DNA from: Paralteromonas sediminis
GTDB lineage: Bacteria > Pseudomonadota > Gammaproteobacteria > Enterobacterales > Alteromonadaceae
DNA length: 64,000 nucleotides
Assembly (NCBI RefSeq): GCF_003820355.1
Contig: NZ_RPOK01000002.1
Coordinates: 62,001 to 126,000 of the forward strand
Direction: 5' to 3'
The number at the start of each line of letters is the position of its first letter. The stretch's first letter is position 1. The notes below the pieces were generated by a model that saw nothing but the letters and a program-made list of their open reading frames with translations, was not told the origin of the DNA and did no database searches. Positions 27,190 to 35,007 of the stretch are shown here, piece by piece. The position numbers and the translations under genes are program-made.

Positions 27190-28722
27190 ATGACATCTAT
27201 TGTCAGGGTGGCCATTGTTGGCGCGGGCACAGCGGGTTGGCTGGCCGCTAATCATTTAGGCAGGACATTGTGTAACCGGCCGGAGGTGCAAGTTGATGTC
27301 ATTGAATCACCTGACGTCCCTCCCATTGGCGTCGGTGAAGGCACAGTACCTAACATCCGCAATACGCTCAGACAATTTGGCATATCAGAAACTGAGTTTA
27401 TTCGCCGTTGTGATGTCACCTTCAAGCAGTCAATAAAATTTGTTAACTGGCTAGACAGAAGCAAACATGGTGAGGGAAATTACTATCATCACTTGTTTGA
27501 TCGCCCCAACAGCCATGGCGTAGATGCAACGCCTTTCTGGTTAAACGGGCATTATGCAGGTGCTTACGCCGACGCGGTGGGACATCAGAATCAAGTATGC
27601 GAAGCGATGTTGGCTCCTAAGACCATTACCACGCCCGAGTACGAGGGGGTAACCGGTTATGCCTATCATTTAAATGCTGCAAAGTTTGCTGCACTTTTGG
27701 CTGAAAATGCGCAACAAAAATATGGTGTCGGGCATGTATTAGCCAATGTTGATGACGTCGTTTTGGCTGACAATGGCTCAATTGAGAGTCTGCAAACTGC
27801 CCAGAAAGGCGTGCTCACTTATGACTTTTATGTAGACTGTAGCGGTTTCAATGCCCTGCTGCTTGGCGAAGCGATGAATGTGCCTTTTGTCGATAAATCA
27901 GACACTCTTTTAATTGATAAAGCACTGGCCGTTCAAGTACCCACCGATAAAGATGCTGTGATCCCACCTTATACCGTTGCTACTGCGCATCAAGCGGGGT
28001 GGATTTGGGACATTGCCTTGACAGAACGTCGTGGTGTGGGCTTCGTTTACGCTAGTAAGTACATGTCAGACGAAGAGGCAAGGGAAAAGCTGTCTCGTTA
28101 TCTTGGTCGCTCGCTAATGGACCTCAACGTTCGGCACATTCCAATGAAAATTGGTTATAGACAGTCCTTTTGGCACAAAAACTGTGTTGCACTAGGGCTT
28201 GCGATGGGCTTTGTTGAGCCACTTGAAGCCACGTCAATATTATTGTCTGATTTTGCTGCTAACTTCTTGGCTGAGCGTTTCCCTTCAGATACCTCTCAGT
28301 TAGCGAATTTATCCGAGCGATTTAATAAAACTGTAGGATATGCATGGGACAGGACCATCGATTTTATTAAACTGCATTACTATTTGTCTGACCGAGCTGA
28401 TTCCGCATTCTGGACTGATAACCGCAAAGAAGAAACGGTACCTGAGTCTCTCAAGCAGCGTTTAGCATTGTGGACTGATTATCAGCCCTGTGCAGAAGAC
28501 TTTTTCTCTAAGTTTGAAGTATTCGATTTAGATAATTATTTGTATGTATTGTACGGTATGCATTATCCAACAGCGCCCCCGTTATTGTCAGATGAAGAAA
28601 ACCATAAGGTGAAGCAGGCACTAAGCAAACAAAAAGCCTACGCAAAGCACTTAGTCGAGCAGTTGCCAGCACACAGGGCGCTGATTGAAAAAATCAAACA
28701 GTACGGATTACAAAACGTTTAA
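27190..28722 (+). CDS. Flavin-dependent tryptophan-halogenase-family protein 1
   Basis: Predicted FADH2-dependent halogenase, 510 residues from the ATG at 27190 (a TTG 12 bases upstream is less likely). The FAD-binding GxGxxG is VGAGTAGWLAAN near the N-terminus. The catalytic lysine falls at Lys79 in TFKQSIKFVNW, the same number as in PrnA and RebH. The GxWxWxIP motif appears as GWIWDIA, so the final proline is lost. The acidic site near residue 340 reads GFVEPLEATSI, with Glu conserved but Ala where PrnA/RebH have Ser. The substrate is unknown. It faces halogenase 2 tail-to-tail with a 4-bp overlap. Confidence 0.88.
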   Translation: MTSIVRVAIVGAGTAGWLAANHLGRTLCNRPEVQVDVIESPDVPPIGVGEGTVPNIRNTLRQFGISETEFIRRCDVTFKQSIKFVNWLDRSKHGEGNYYHHLFDRPNSHGVDATPFWLNGHYAGAYADAVGHQNQVCEAMLAPKTITTPEYEGVTGYAYHLNAAKFAALLAENAQQKYGVGHVLANVDDVVLADNGSIESLQTAQKGVLTYDFYVDCSGFNALLLGEAMNVPFVDKSDTLLIDKALAVQVPTDKDAVIPPYTVATAHQAGWIWDIALTERRGVGFVYASKYMSDEEAREKLSRYLGRSLMDLNVRHIPMKIGYRQSFWHKNCVALGLAMGFVEPLEATSILLSDFAANFLAERFPSDTSQLANLSERFNKTVGYAWDRTIDFIKLHYYLSDRADSAFWTDNRKEETVPESLKQRLALWTDYQPCAEDFFSKFEVFDLDNYLYVLYGMHYPTAPPLLSDEENHKVKQALSKQKAYAKHLVEQLPAHRALIEKIKQYGLQNV

Positions 28723-30284
28723 AAGGTAACCGGCTCAGGGTAGTGCTGGCCGTAGGTCTTGAGCAGTTGCTTTTTATGATCGTTAAAAAACGTGCTTTGG
28801 TGCTGACAGTATTTTGAGGCGTCGATAGCATTCGCATAGTTTGTGTCTAGAGGCACAGAACGCAGTGTCCTGGGGAAGCGGCCTTTACCCGCAAATAAGC
28901 AGTACCAGCTCGGCGCAAGATACATAGTTTGCGCGTCCAAATCATGTACCAGCTTTTCAAAATGCGTATCAGGATCATCCCAACCTGAGAGTAAAGCTTG
29001 TAATGTTGACGAGTGGTCTTGGTTCTCGCGGTTGTCTATCCAGTACTGACTGTCTGTTCGTGTATTGAGGCGATAGTGAGCGGTAATATAGTCTTTTACT
29101 GCGTCAAAAATCCTATTGATATCAGCATTGTATTTATCTTGAAGGTGCGTTGAAGCAATTTCCTTTCCTGAAGTACGTGCTTCGTCCACAATATCGATGA
29201 ACCGTTCTATTGTGTATTGAATACAGCTAATTGCGGTGGCTTCCAGTGGCTCGATGAAACCCTGTGAAAGTCCAACGGCCAGAACATTGTGATACCAATG
29301 CTGCTCAACTCTACCCAGTTGCATGTTTATCAAACGAGCTTCGCCTTGGGACACGTTACTACCGATGTGTCGCCTTAGTTCGGCTTCAGCAGAATCATCG
29401 CTGATATGTTGGGAGCTGTACACGTAACCATTTCCAACGCGATTGGATAATGGGATAGACCATGCCCATCCGTTACTCATTGCTGTGGAGGTTGTTTGGG
29501 AAGCTACCTTATCTTTTAACGGGACCGAGGAGGGGATAGCAATAGCCTTATCATTGAGCAGCTGAGAAGAAAAATCTACGTAATCCGCATTAAGTGCCTG
29601 GCGGATCAGTAAACCCTGAAAACCCGTGCAGTCTAAATACATGTCACCACACAAGGCACCGGTACGCGCCAGTTGGATTTGGGTGACATGTCCCTCTTTC
29701 GCCCTCTTAACGGCAACAACCGTGTCATTTATGTGTCTAATGCCCAGCTTTATGGCTCTACATTTTAAATAAGCGCCTAGTTTCGCTGAGTCAAAATGAT
29801 AGCCGTAATCCAGCTCCTTGCCGCTTGCTTGCTTGCTAACTGGGCTGCGTTTTCCCTGAGCAAGCTTCGTTTGTAACCAAAAATAGTCGGGATGAGCTTC
29901 TACATCGTAGCCCTTGCGACGCAAATTAGCGTTATAGATAAATGCGCTTCCTGATTTCCAGTCTAGCTCGGAATAAAACGGATGAAAGTAGGCATTCTGT
30001 GACAGATGGCTACTCCAGTTGGGAAAGTGGATACCGCACTTATAAGTTGCATGACACTGTGCCATCCACTCAGTTTCTGCAATGCCTAATGTGCGAAAAA
30101 AATGTCTAAGGGAAGGCGTAGAGCCTTCCCCTACACCGATAATCCCTATTTTTTCAGACTCAACAACTGTGATTTCCACACCAAAGCGAGCCCAGGCATG
30201 CTGGAACAAACTAGCAGCCATCCAGCCAGCAGTGCCACCGCCAACAATAACCAGATGTCTGAAAGGGTGGATCTGTGACGTCAT
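28719..30284 (-). CDS. Flavin-dependent tryptophan-halogenase-family protein 2
   Basis: A 521-residue paralogue of the facing gene. FAD motif VGGGTAGWMAAS, catalytic lysine Lys82 in TYKCGIHFPNW, and a complete halogenase motif GWAWSIP. The acidic site is GFIEPLEATAIS. All key features of an active flavin-dependent halogenase are present, needing a separate flavin reductase that is not in this window. It is the third gene of a DUF6445-sapC-halogenase operon, 10 bp after sapC. Related enzymes beside TonB receptors in Xanthomonas and Brevundimonas act on indoles and favour bromide, which suits a marine host, but the natural substrate is unknown. Confidence 0.9.
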   Translation of the reverse strand: MTSQIHPFRHLVIVGGGTAGWMAASLFQHAWARFGVEITVVESEKIGIIGVGEGSTPSLRHFFRTLGIAETEWMAQCHATYKCGIHFPNWSSHLSQNAYFHPFYSELDWKSGSAFIYNANLRRKGYDVEAHPDYFWLQTKLAQGKRSPVSKQASGKELDYGYHFDSAKLGAYLKCRAIKLGIRHINDTVVAVKRAKEGHVTQIQLARTGALCGDMYLDCTGFQGLLIRQALNADYVDFSSQLLNDKAIAIPSSVPLKDKVASQTTSTAMSNGWAWSIPLSNRVGNGYVYSSQHISDDSAEAELRRHIGSNVSQGEARLINMQLGRVEQHWYHNVLAVGLSQGFIEPLEATAISCIQYTIERFIDIVDEARTSGKEIASTHLQDKYNADINRIFDAVKDYITAHYRLNTRTDSQYWIDNRENQDHSSTLQALLSGWDDPDTHFEKLVHDLDAQTMYLAPSWYCLFAGKGRFPRTLRSVPLDTNYANAIDASKYCQHQSTFFNDHKKQLLKTYGQHYPEPVTF

Positions 30285-30294
30285 TGTGCTATAT

Positions 30295-30999
30295 CTACTT
30301 AAATTGCTTCGTTGTCAATCGTGAAATCTGACCAAGCGAGAGTAGATGTGCGTAGACGAGAGGTAATAATCCTTTTTTGCGAATTTCACTAAATTCGTCG
30401 TCAGGCAAATTGTTTAACGCTTCTTCATCTAATGTGTAAACACCATCGATTTTCACGGGCGACTTGCCTTTTCCATGTTGCACGGTTAACTGCTTACTCA
30501 CCAAGAGTTTCTTTTTCGCAAAATACTCTGTGATAACCTTCATGTTTTGCATCTGCTCTGTAACAAATACCACCGACTTTATGCGATTTTGCAGATACTC
30601 AGTTTGTTCGCCTTTGTCGTCAAAGAGAGGCTCGCCTTGGTCTTGGCTCACTAACTCGCTCTCTTCATCAATACAAATAACTAAGTTATCAGCGTTGTCT
30701 TCTGTCCTGGCAACAGTAAGTGGGGCTAATGTAAAACTACTCGGTACCACCTGTGCCTCCCAGGTCGTATCTTGGCAATAAAGGTTTTTGCCTTCTTGCA
30801 ATCCCATCAAGGCAACCGCTACAAACTGTCCAGTATCTGAATCCTTAACAAAAACAATGGGAAATTCCGATGATAATCTGGGAATATCCTGTGGGATAAC
30901 AGGGATAAGGTGAGATTGTTTAAAGCGCGAAAAGTCACGTGATTCGACTAATTTGATGTCACTGTGCTTTTCTTTACTAAGGGGTACTACTTTTGCCAT
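30295..30999 (-). CDS. SapC-family protein
   Basis: A 234-residue protein of the SapC family, named for a Campylobacter S-layer protein and of unknown molecular function. Recognisable features are the opening VVPLSKEKHSDIKLVESRDF, the segment EFPIVFVKDSDTGQFVAVAL and a helical C-terminal half. No signal peptide or membrane helix, so it is probably cytoplasmic. In proteobacteria the family recurs next to halogenase-like genes and TonB receptors, as here. It lies between the DUF6445 gene (38 bp gap) and halogenase 2 (10 bp gap). Confidence 0.83.
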   Translation of the reverse strand: MAKVVPLSKEKHSDIKLVESRDFSRFKQSHLIPVIPQDIPRLSSEFPIVFVKDSDTGQFVAVALMGLQEGKNLYCQDTTWEAQVVPSSFTLAPLTVARTEDNADNLVICIDEESELVSQDQGEPLFDDKGEQTEYLQNRIKSVVFVTEQMQNMKVITEYFAKKKLLVSKQLTVQHGKGKSPVKIDGVYTLDEEALNNLPDDEFSEIRKKGLLPLVYAHLLSLGQISRLTTKQFK

Positions 31000-31037
31000 A
31001 TATATTCTCAGTTCAAATAAGTTGCGTCCGTGTTCAC

Positions 31038-31736
31038 TTAATCGATACGAAAAAATGAAGCCACGGATAATCTACCTTTAGTGACGTCGTCACTAAAGCC
31101 AAAGTTAGGCTTAATACAGGGGCTGTGCAACATGTTGCCTTTGTAAATCACCAATCGGTTAAATTTAGCTTCAATATGATGTACACATTCGAATAGACGA
31201 TTGCTGTCCCCAATGTAGCCTGAAAATTCGTCAGGATTTGCTCTGACATCTTCCAGAGAAGACTGAAAGATACCAAAGCCAGCTTCATCGATACACACTT
31301 TTTGTGATTGTTTGTGCCGGTAAATATTGGTACCGCCATAGTCCGCGTCAAATAAATAGTGCACACTCGCAAATTCGTAAGGATCGATAGAGTCAATATG
31401 CGGAATTTTCTGTGTGCTCGCCAGTTGGTCGGGGGGCGTAGTGACCATGGACAACATACAGCGATGAATCGATAAGGTTTGGTCATCTGAGACCAATGCC
31501 AAGTCGGACACTAATGCCTGCATCATCTTTTCATAGGCTGTTGGCACCCTGTCTCTGATACCAGGGTAGGCCGTGCCATCATTAATTGCAGGTTGCATAT
31601 AGGCTGTATTGCGCGCAAATAATACGATTTCCTCAGGATTGACGAGAAGGTTATCCACCACGAGTAGGTGTGCGCTCTCTTCCTGTACGGGAATAACGGT
31701 GGTTTTGCGATTTGGGTTCAATTGAAGCGGTTGCAA
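31038..31736 (-). CDS. DUF6445-family protein with 2-oxoglutarate-oxygenase-like residues
   Basis: A 232-residue cytoplasmic protein starting at a TTG with AGGA seven bases before it. The family function is undescribed to my knowledge. The sequence shows the facial-triad pattern of Fe(II)/2-oxoglutarate dioxygenases: His113-x-Asp115 in KIPHIDSID, a distal His204 in NMLHSPCI, and Arg222 in KGRLSVASFF placed to bind 2-oxoglutarate. This resembles the prolyl 4-hydroxylase group. It is the first gene of the sapC-halogenase operon and has an operator-like palindrome 70 bp upstream. Oxygenase function is inference from the residue pattern. Confidence 0.75.
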   Translation of the reverse strand: MQPLQLNPNRKTTVIPVQEESAHLLVVDNLLVNPEEIVLFARNTAYMQPAINDGTAYPGIRDRVPTAYEKMMQALVSDLALVSDDQTLSIHRCMLSMVTTPPDQLASTQKIPHIDSIDPYEFASVHYLFDADYGGTNIYRHKQSQKVCIDEAGFGIFQSSLEDVRANPDEFSGYIGDSNRLFECVHHIEAKFNRLVIYKGNMLHSPCIKPNFGFSDDVTKGRLSVASFFRID

Positions 31737-31805
31737 CGAGATATCCTAAAAGCAATCAAAGTATGGTATGAAAACGTGTCGTCTTTACAGCATGAGATGG
31801 TTGCC

Positions 31806-31819
31806 AGACAGCGTTGTCA
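31806..31819. promoter_or_regulatory. LacI-type operator-like palindrome upstream of the DUF6445 operon
   Basis: AGACAGCGTTGTCA matches the paired sites at 40735 and 40756 at 13 of 14 bases. It sits 70 bp upstream of the DUF6445 start, in the intergenic region that follows the Mrp terminator, where an operon promoter is expected. Confidence 0.65.
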
Positions 31820-31932
31820 ATAAGCCGAAAAGGTTAACAAAAATGCAGCATTTTATCCAGTGAGAGGGCAATCATAAAGGTTGTGTTGTTATTTCCGGTA
31901 ATTGACCGTTAGGAGAACGATGACCTGATGAA

Positions 31933-31954
31933 AAAAGGGGCATATTGCCCCTTT
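31933..31954 (-). terminator. Intrinsic terminator after mrpG
   Basis: AAAAGGGGCA and TGCCCCTTTT form a perfect ten-base stem around TAT. On the minus strand a run of six T follows. It starts 2 bp after the mrpG stop, ending the Mrp operon before the DUF6445 operon. Confidence 0.88.
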
Positions 31955-31955
31955 T

Positions 31956-32333
31956 CTATTTAACATCCTGGTTTTTTTCAGGGGGTAATTGCTCCCTCGC
32001 TGTGCGCATCAAATCCATATTTTTTGTGCGCTCTAGGGCTTTTACTTTGTTATGCATGGCCGCTTTGGCCAAAATATGTGCTGTTACAGGTGCAGTGATT
32101 ACTAGGAACAATGTAATAAGTAGTTCATTGATACTGAAAAAACCTTGAACAAAGGTCATGTATATCATAGAGGCAACGAGGATACTGCCCAGCCCAACAG
32201 TGGTGGCCTTGGTAGGGGCATGTAACCTTACATAGAGGTCTTGCAGGCGCAACAGACCAATGGAGCCAATCAGCACAAATACGCTGCCAATCACCAGTAA
32301 AACAGAAATAATTAACTCGACAGTAAAACTCAT
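31956..32333 (-). CDS. mrpG: Na+/H+ antiporter subunit MrpG
   Basis: Small membrane subunit of the Mrp antiporter, about 125 residues. The ATG at 32333 has GGAAG just upstream; a TTG at 32345 is less likely. Three hydrophobic helices are present. GSIGLLRLQDLYVRLHAPTK (about residues 20-40) is the hallmark of MrpG/MnhG. The charged tail ends EQLPPEKNQDVK. It is the last gene of the operon, immediately before a terminator. Confidence 0.92.
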   Translation of the reverse strand: MSFTVELIISVLLVIGSVFVLIGSIGLLRLQDLYVRLHAPTKATTVGLGSILVASMIYMTFVQGFFSINELLITLFLVITAPVTAHILAKAAMHNKVKALERTKNMDLMRTAREQLPPEKNQDVK

Positions 32334-32355
32334 CCTACTTCCCAATCCTGTTGCG

Positions 32356-32625
32356 TTATTCGATTATGTCGCCGCGAAGAAGATACTTTGCAAACGCAAC
32401 ACTACTCACAAATCCTAGCATGGCAATAAGCAGGGCGGCTTCAAAGTACAGGCTTGTTCTGTTGTACATACCGTGCAAAAGGATCAATGCGATACTGTTG
32501 ATATACATAGTGTCGAGTGCAAGGATGCGGTCAACAATGTGAGGGCCCACTAGCAGCCGCCACAGATTAAGGACCAAGGCAATGCACAGCGAAATAGCGA
32601 CAAATATAATGGCAATATCTAGCAT
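32356..32625 (-). CDS. mrpF: Na+/H+ antiporter subunit MrpF
   Basis: An 89-residue subunit with three helices. LLVGPHIVDRILALDTMYIN is the conserved MrpF/MnhF signature containing the membrane-buried Asp. It overlaps mrpE by 7 bp and is followed by mrpG. The length is typical. Confidence 0.93.
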   Translation of the reverse strand: MLDIAIIFVAISLCIALVLNLWRLLVGPHIVDRILALDTMYINSIALILLHGMYNRTSLYFEAALLIAMLGFVSSVAFAKYLLRGDIIE

Positions 32626-33119
32626 GCAAAAATTTCCTTAATCCGTGACTCATAACGTTGCTTTATGACATCGACCAGTTCTTGCTCATCGAGAGGCATA
32701 TTGAGCACATGAACATACAACCAGGCTTTGTCTTTCGTGACTTCGGCACTGACTGTACCTGGTGTCATGGTCACTGTGCTGGCTAGTACGGTAATTGGAA
32801 AATTATCCTTTAAATCAAGTGGAACAGCGATAAAACCAGGATTGATTTTGTTCATGGGCCCTAAAACTAGCTTAGCCACTTCGATATTGGCGACAATAAT
32901 GTCCTTTATTACTAAGAGCACATAAGAGACGACCTTTAGCGGCTTTTTAATCGAAGGTTGTGGGACTTTTAGTGGGGCACACAGCAAAGGGATGATAATT
33001 CCTAAGAGAGTACCCAGCAGAATATGACCAACGCTGAGCGAGGCATTTATCATCAACCACACTATCAGCAGCATAAAGCTATGAAGAGGCATGGGAACAA
33101 GGCGAGCGAGCATACTCAT
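32619..33119 (-). CDS. mrpE: Na+/H+ antiporter subunit MrpE
   Basis: A 166-residue subunit with two or three N-terminal helices and a soluble C-terminal domain. Conserved features are the opening NASLSVGHILLGTLLGIIIP and MTPGTVSAEVTKDKAWLYVH. Overlaps mrpD by 4 bp (ATGA coupling) and mrpF by 7 bp. Required in known systems for full antiport activity or complex assembly. Confidence 0.92.
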   Translation of the reverse strand: MSMLARLVPMPLHSFMLLIVWLMINASLSVGHILLGTLLGIIIPLLCAPLKVPQPSIKKPLKVVSYVLLVIKDIIVANIEVAKLVLGPMNKINPGFIAVPLDLKDNFPITVLASTVTMTPGTVSAEVTKDKAWLYVHVLNMPLDEQELVDVIKQRYESRIKEIFAC

Positions 33120-34642
33120 TGACCACCTCCGGTTAGATTCATTATGTTGAGCAGACCATTCAGGTTGTGGAGCTGTGTGGCAGCATTTGTCGTGTACTCT
33201 AGCATTGCTGCCCCAAAAATAACCAAACTAACAGATGCTGCCAATAATAATACTACGCCACTGATTTGCCACCTGGAAACCGCACCCTCACCGTCAATAC
33301 CGCTATTGGGCGCATGACGCCAGAAAAGCGTAGTACCGGCTCTGGATAATGCCACTATAGTTAATAAACTCGATATTAACACCAACGACCACACCCATAT
33401 TTTGTCCTGATTCAGCGTTACTGATTGCATTATAACTAGTTTGCCCAAAAAGCCAGAAAAGGGAGGAAGGCCGGCAACTGACAGGGCAGCAATAAAAAAC
33501 AGCGCCCCCAGGAGAGCAGGTTGATGCAACTTTCGCGCGACGACAAAGCGATCAAGGGCTTTGCCGCGTTGCTGGCCTAACATCTCTGCAATAAGGAACA
33601 GTGCACCAGTAATGAGAGTGCTGTGGACCAGATATAACAAACCCGCTGCCGTTGCTTCTGGCGTCCTAATAGCAAACGCGAGTAATAGTGTGCCAACCGA
33701 CACTACCACCAAGTTACCTGCCAAGGTGCGTAAGCTAGGGCTAGCTAGGGCGCCAATGGTACCTACTATCAATGTCAGTATCGCCAAAGGCCATATCAGG
33801 CTATCAATGAGATTAGCCAGTTCTCCTGCATTATCACCGAAAATGATAGTATAAACGCGGAAGATACAATACACCCCGACTTTGGTCATGATGGCAAACA
33901 GGGCGGCTACCGGGGCCGTCGCTGCCGCGTATGTACGTGGCAGCCAGAAATGCAATGGCAGCATTGCCGACTTTAGTCCAAACACAATAAGCAACAACGA
34001 TGCACCTGCTTGTGCAATTAGCGCCTGACTGTCAGACAATTCAGCCACGCGCAGCGACATGTGTGCAATATTTAATGTGCCAGTAGTACCGTATAGTGTA
34101 CCCAGTGAAATCAGAAACACACTGGAACCTATTAAATTCAGGATCACATAATGCACATTCGCAGCGGTCCGCTGTTTACCGCCTCCGTGGATCATCAACG
34201 CGTACGAAGCAATTAGCAGGACTTCAAAAAAAACAAACAGGTTAAACAAATCGTTGGTTAAAAACGCACCACAAATTCCAACAATCTGGAATTGAACTAA
34301 AGGATGAAAATATCGCCCCTCGCGATCTGTCCCGGCAAAGGAATACAATGATATGCCCAGCGCTAAAACGCTAGTTAGTAATACCAACATGGCAGAGAGC
34401 AGGTCTGCATAAAGGATAATACCAAAGGGCGGTTGCCAATCTCCTACGGCATACATCATGGGACCTTGGTTTACTATGGTGTAAACCAACCAAATACTGG
34501 TAAACAAATGCGCCAGGGTGATTACTGTAGTGGCTGCTCTTCGCGCATTATAACGCTCTGCACCGATGAACGGAGGGAGTAACATCAACAACCCCCCCAC
34601 CATAGGGATCAAGATGGGTAAAATAGACAAATGCATAGTCAT
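33116..34642 (-). CDS. mrpD: Na+/H+ antiporter subunit MrpD
   Basis: A 508-residue proton-channel-like subunit homologous to complex I NuoM/NuoN, with about fourteen helices. The conserved core includes FNLFVFFEVLLIASYALMIH with the essential Glu, and LKSAMLPLHFWLPRTYAAAT with its Lys and the following conserved region. GLPPFSGFLGKLVIMQ lies in the later helices. Coupled by 4-bp overlaps to mrpC and mrpE. Confidence 0.94.
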   Translation of the reverse strand: MTMHLSILPILIPMVGGLLMLLPPFIGAERYNARRAATTVITLAHLFTSIWLVYTIVNQGPMMYAVGDWQPPFGIILYADLLSAMLVLLTSVLALGISLYSFAGTDREGRYFHPLVQFQIVGICGAFLTNDLFNLFVFFEVLLIASYALMIHGGGKQRTAANVHYVILNLIGSSVFLISLGTLYGTTGTLNIAHMSLRVAELSDSQALIAQAGASLLLIVFGLKSAMLPLHFWLPRTYAAATAPVAALFAIMTKVGVYCIFRVYTIIFGDNAGELANLIDSLIWPLAILTLIVGTIGALASPSLRTLAGNLVVVSVGTLLLAFAIRTPEATAAGLLYLVHSTLITGALFLIAEMLGQQRGKALDRFVVARKLHQPALLGALFFIAALSVAGLPPFSGFLGKLVIMQSVTLNQDKIWVWSLVLISSLLTIVALSRAGTTLFWRHAPNSGIDGEGAVSRWQISGVVLLLAASVSLVIFGAAMLEYTTNAATQLHNLNGLLNIMNLTGGGQ

Positions 34643-35007
34643 ACTTTACCTCTACTTGAGTTTACCAGCTTTTTAGTATCAGGAGGTTCGCGGCCATCGA
34701 CCAGATCATTACCCAAATCAGCCCTTCCGCGCATGGCAAGAATGACAACAAAGGCAATCATAGCAAAACCAATTACAATGGCAGTGAGCACTAGGGCTTG
34801 AGGTAAAGGATCCGCGTATTGCTCTGACGTACCAAGTACAGCAGCACCGTCTAGGTGCAAGCGGCCACTGGAAAACAGAAATAAATTGACGGCATAAGAC
34901 AACATGGTTAACCCTACCACTATAGAAAAGGTACGCCCGCGCAAACACAAAAAGACGCCGCAAGCGGTAATCACACCAACACAAACTACATATAAGGTTT
35001 CCATCAT
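34639..35007 (-). CDS. mrpC: Na+/H+ antiporter subunit MrpC
   Basis: A 122-residue NuoK-like subunit with three helices. [20 protein letters not shown] and [18 protein letters not shown] are diagnostic for MrpC/MnhC. Overlaps both mrpA and mrpD by 4 bp. Confidence 0.94.
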   Translation of the reverse strand: MMETLYVVCVGVITACGVFLCLRGRTFSIVVGLTMLSYAVNLFLFSSGRLHLDGAAVLGTSEQYADPLPQALVLTAIVIGFAMIAFVVILAMRGRADLGNDLVDGREPPDTKKLVNSSRGKV

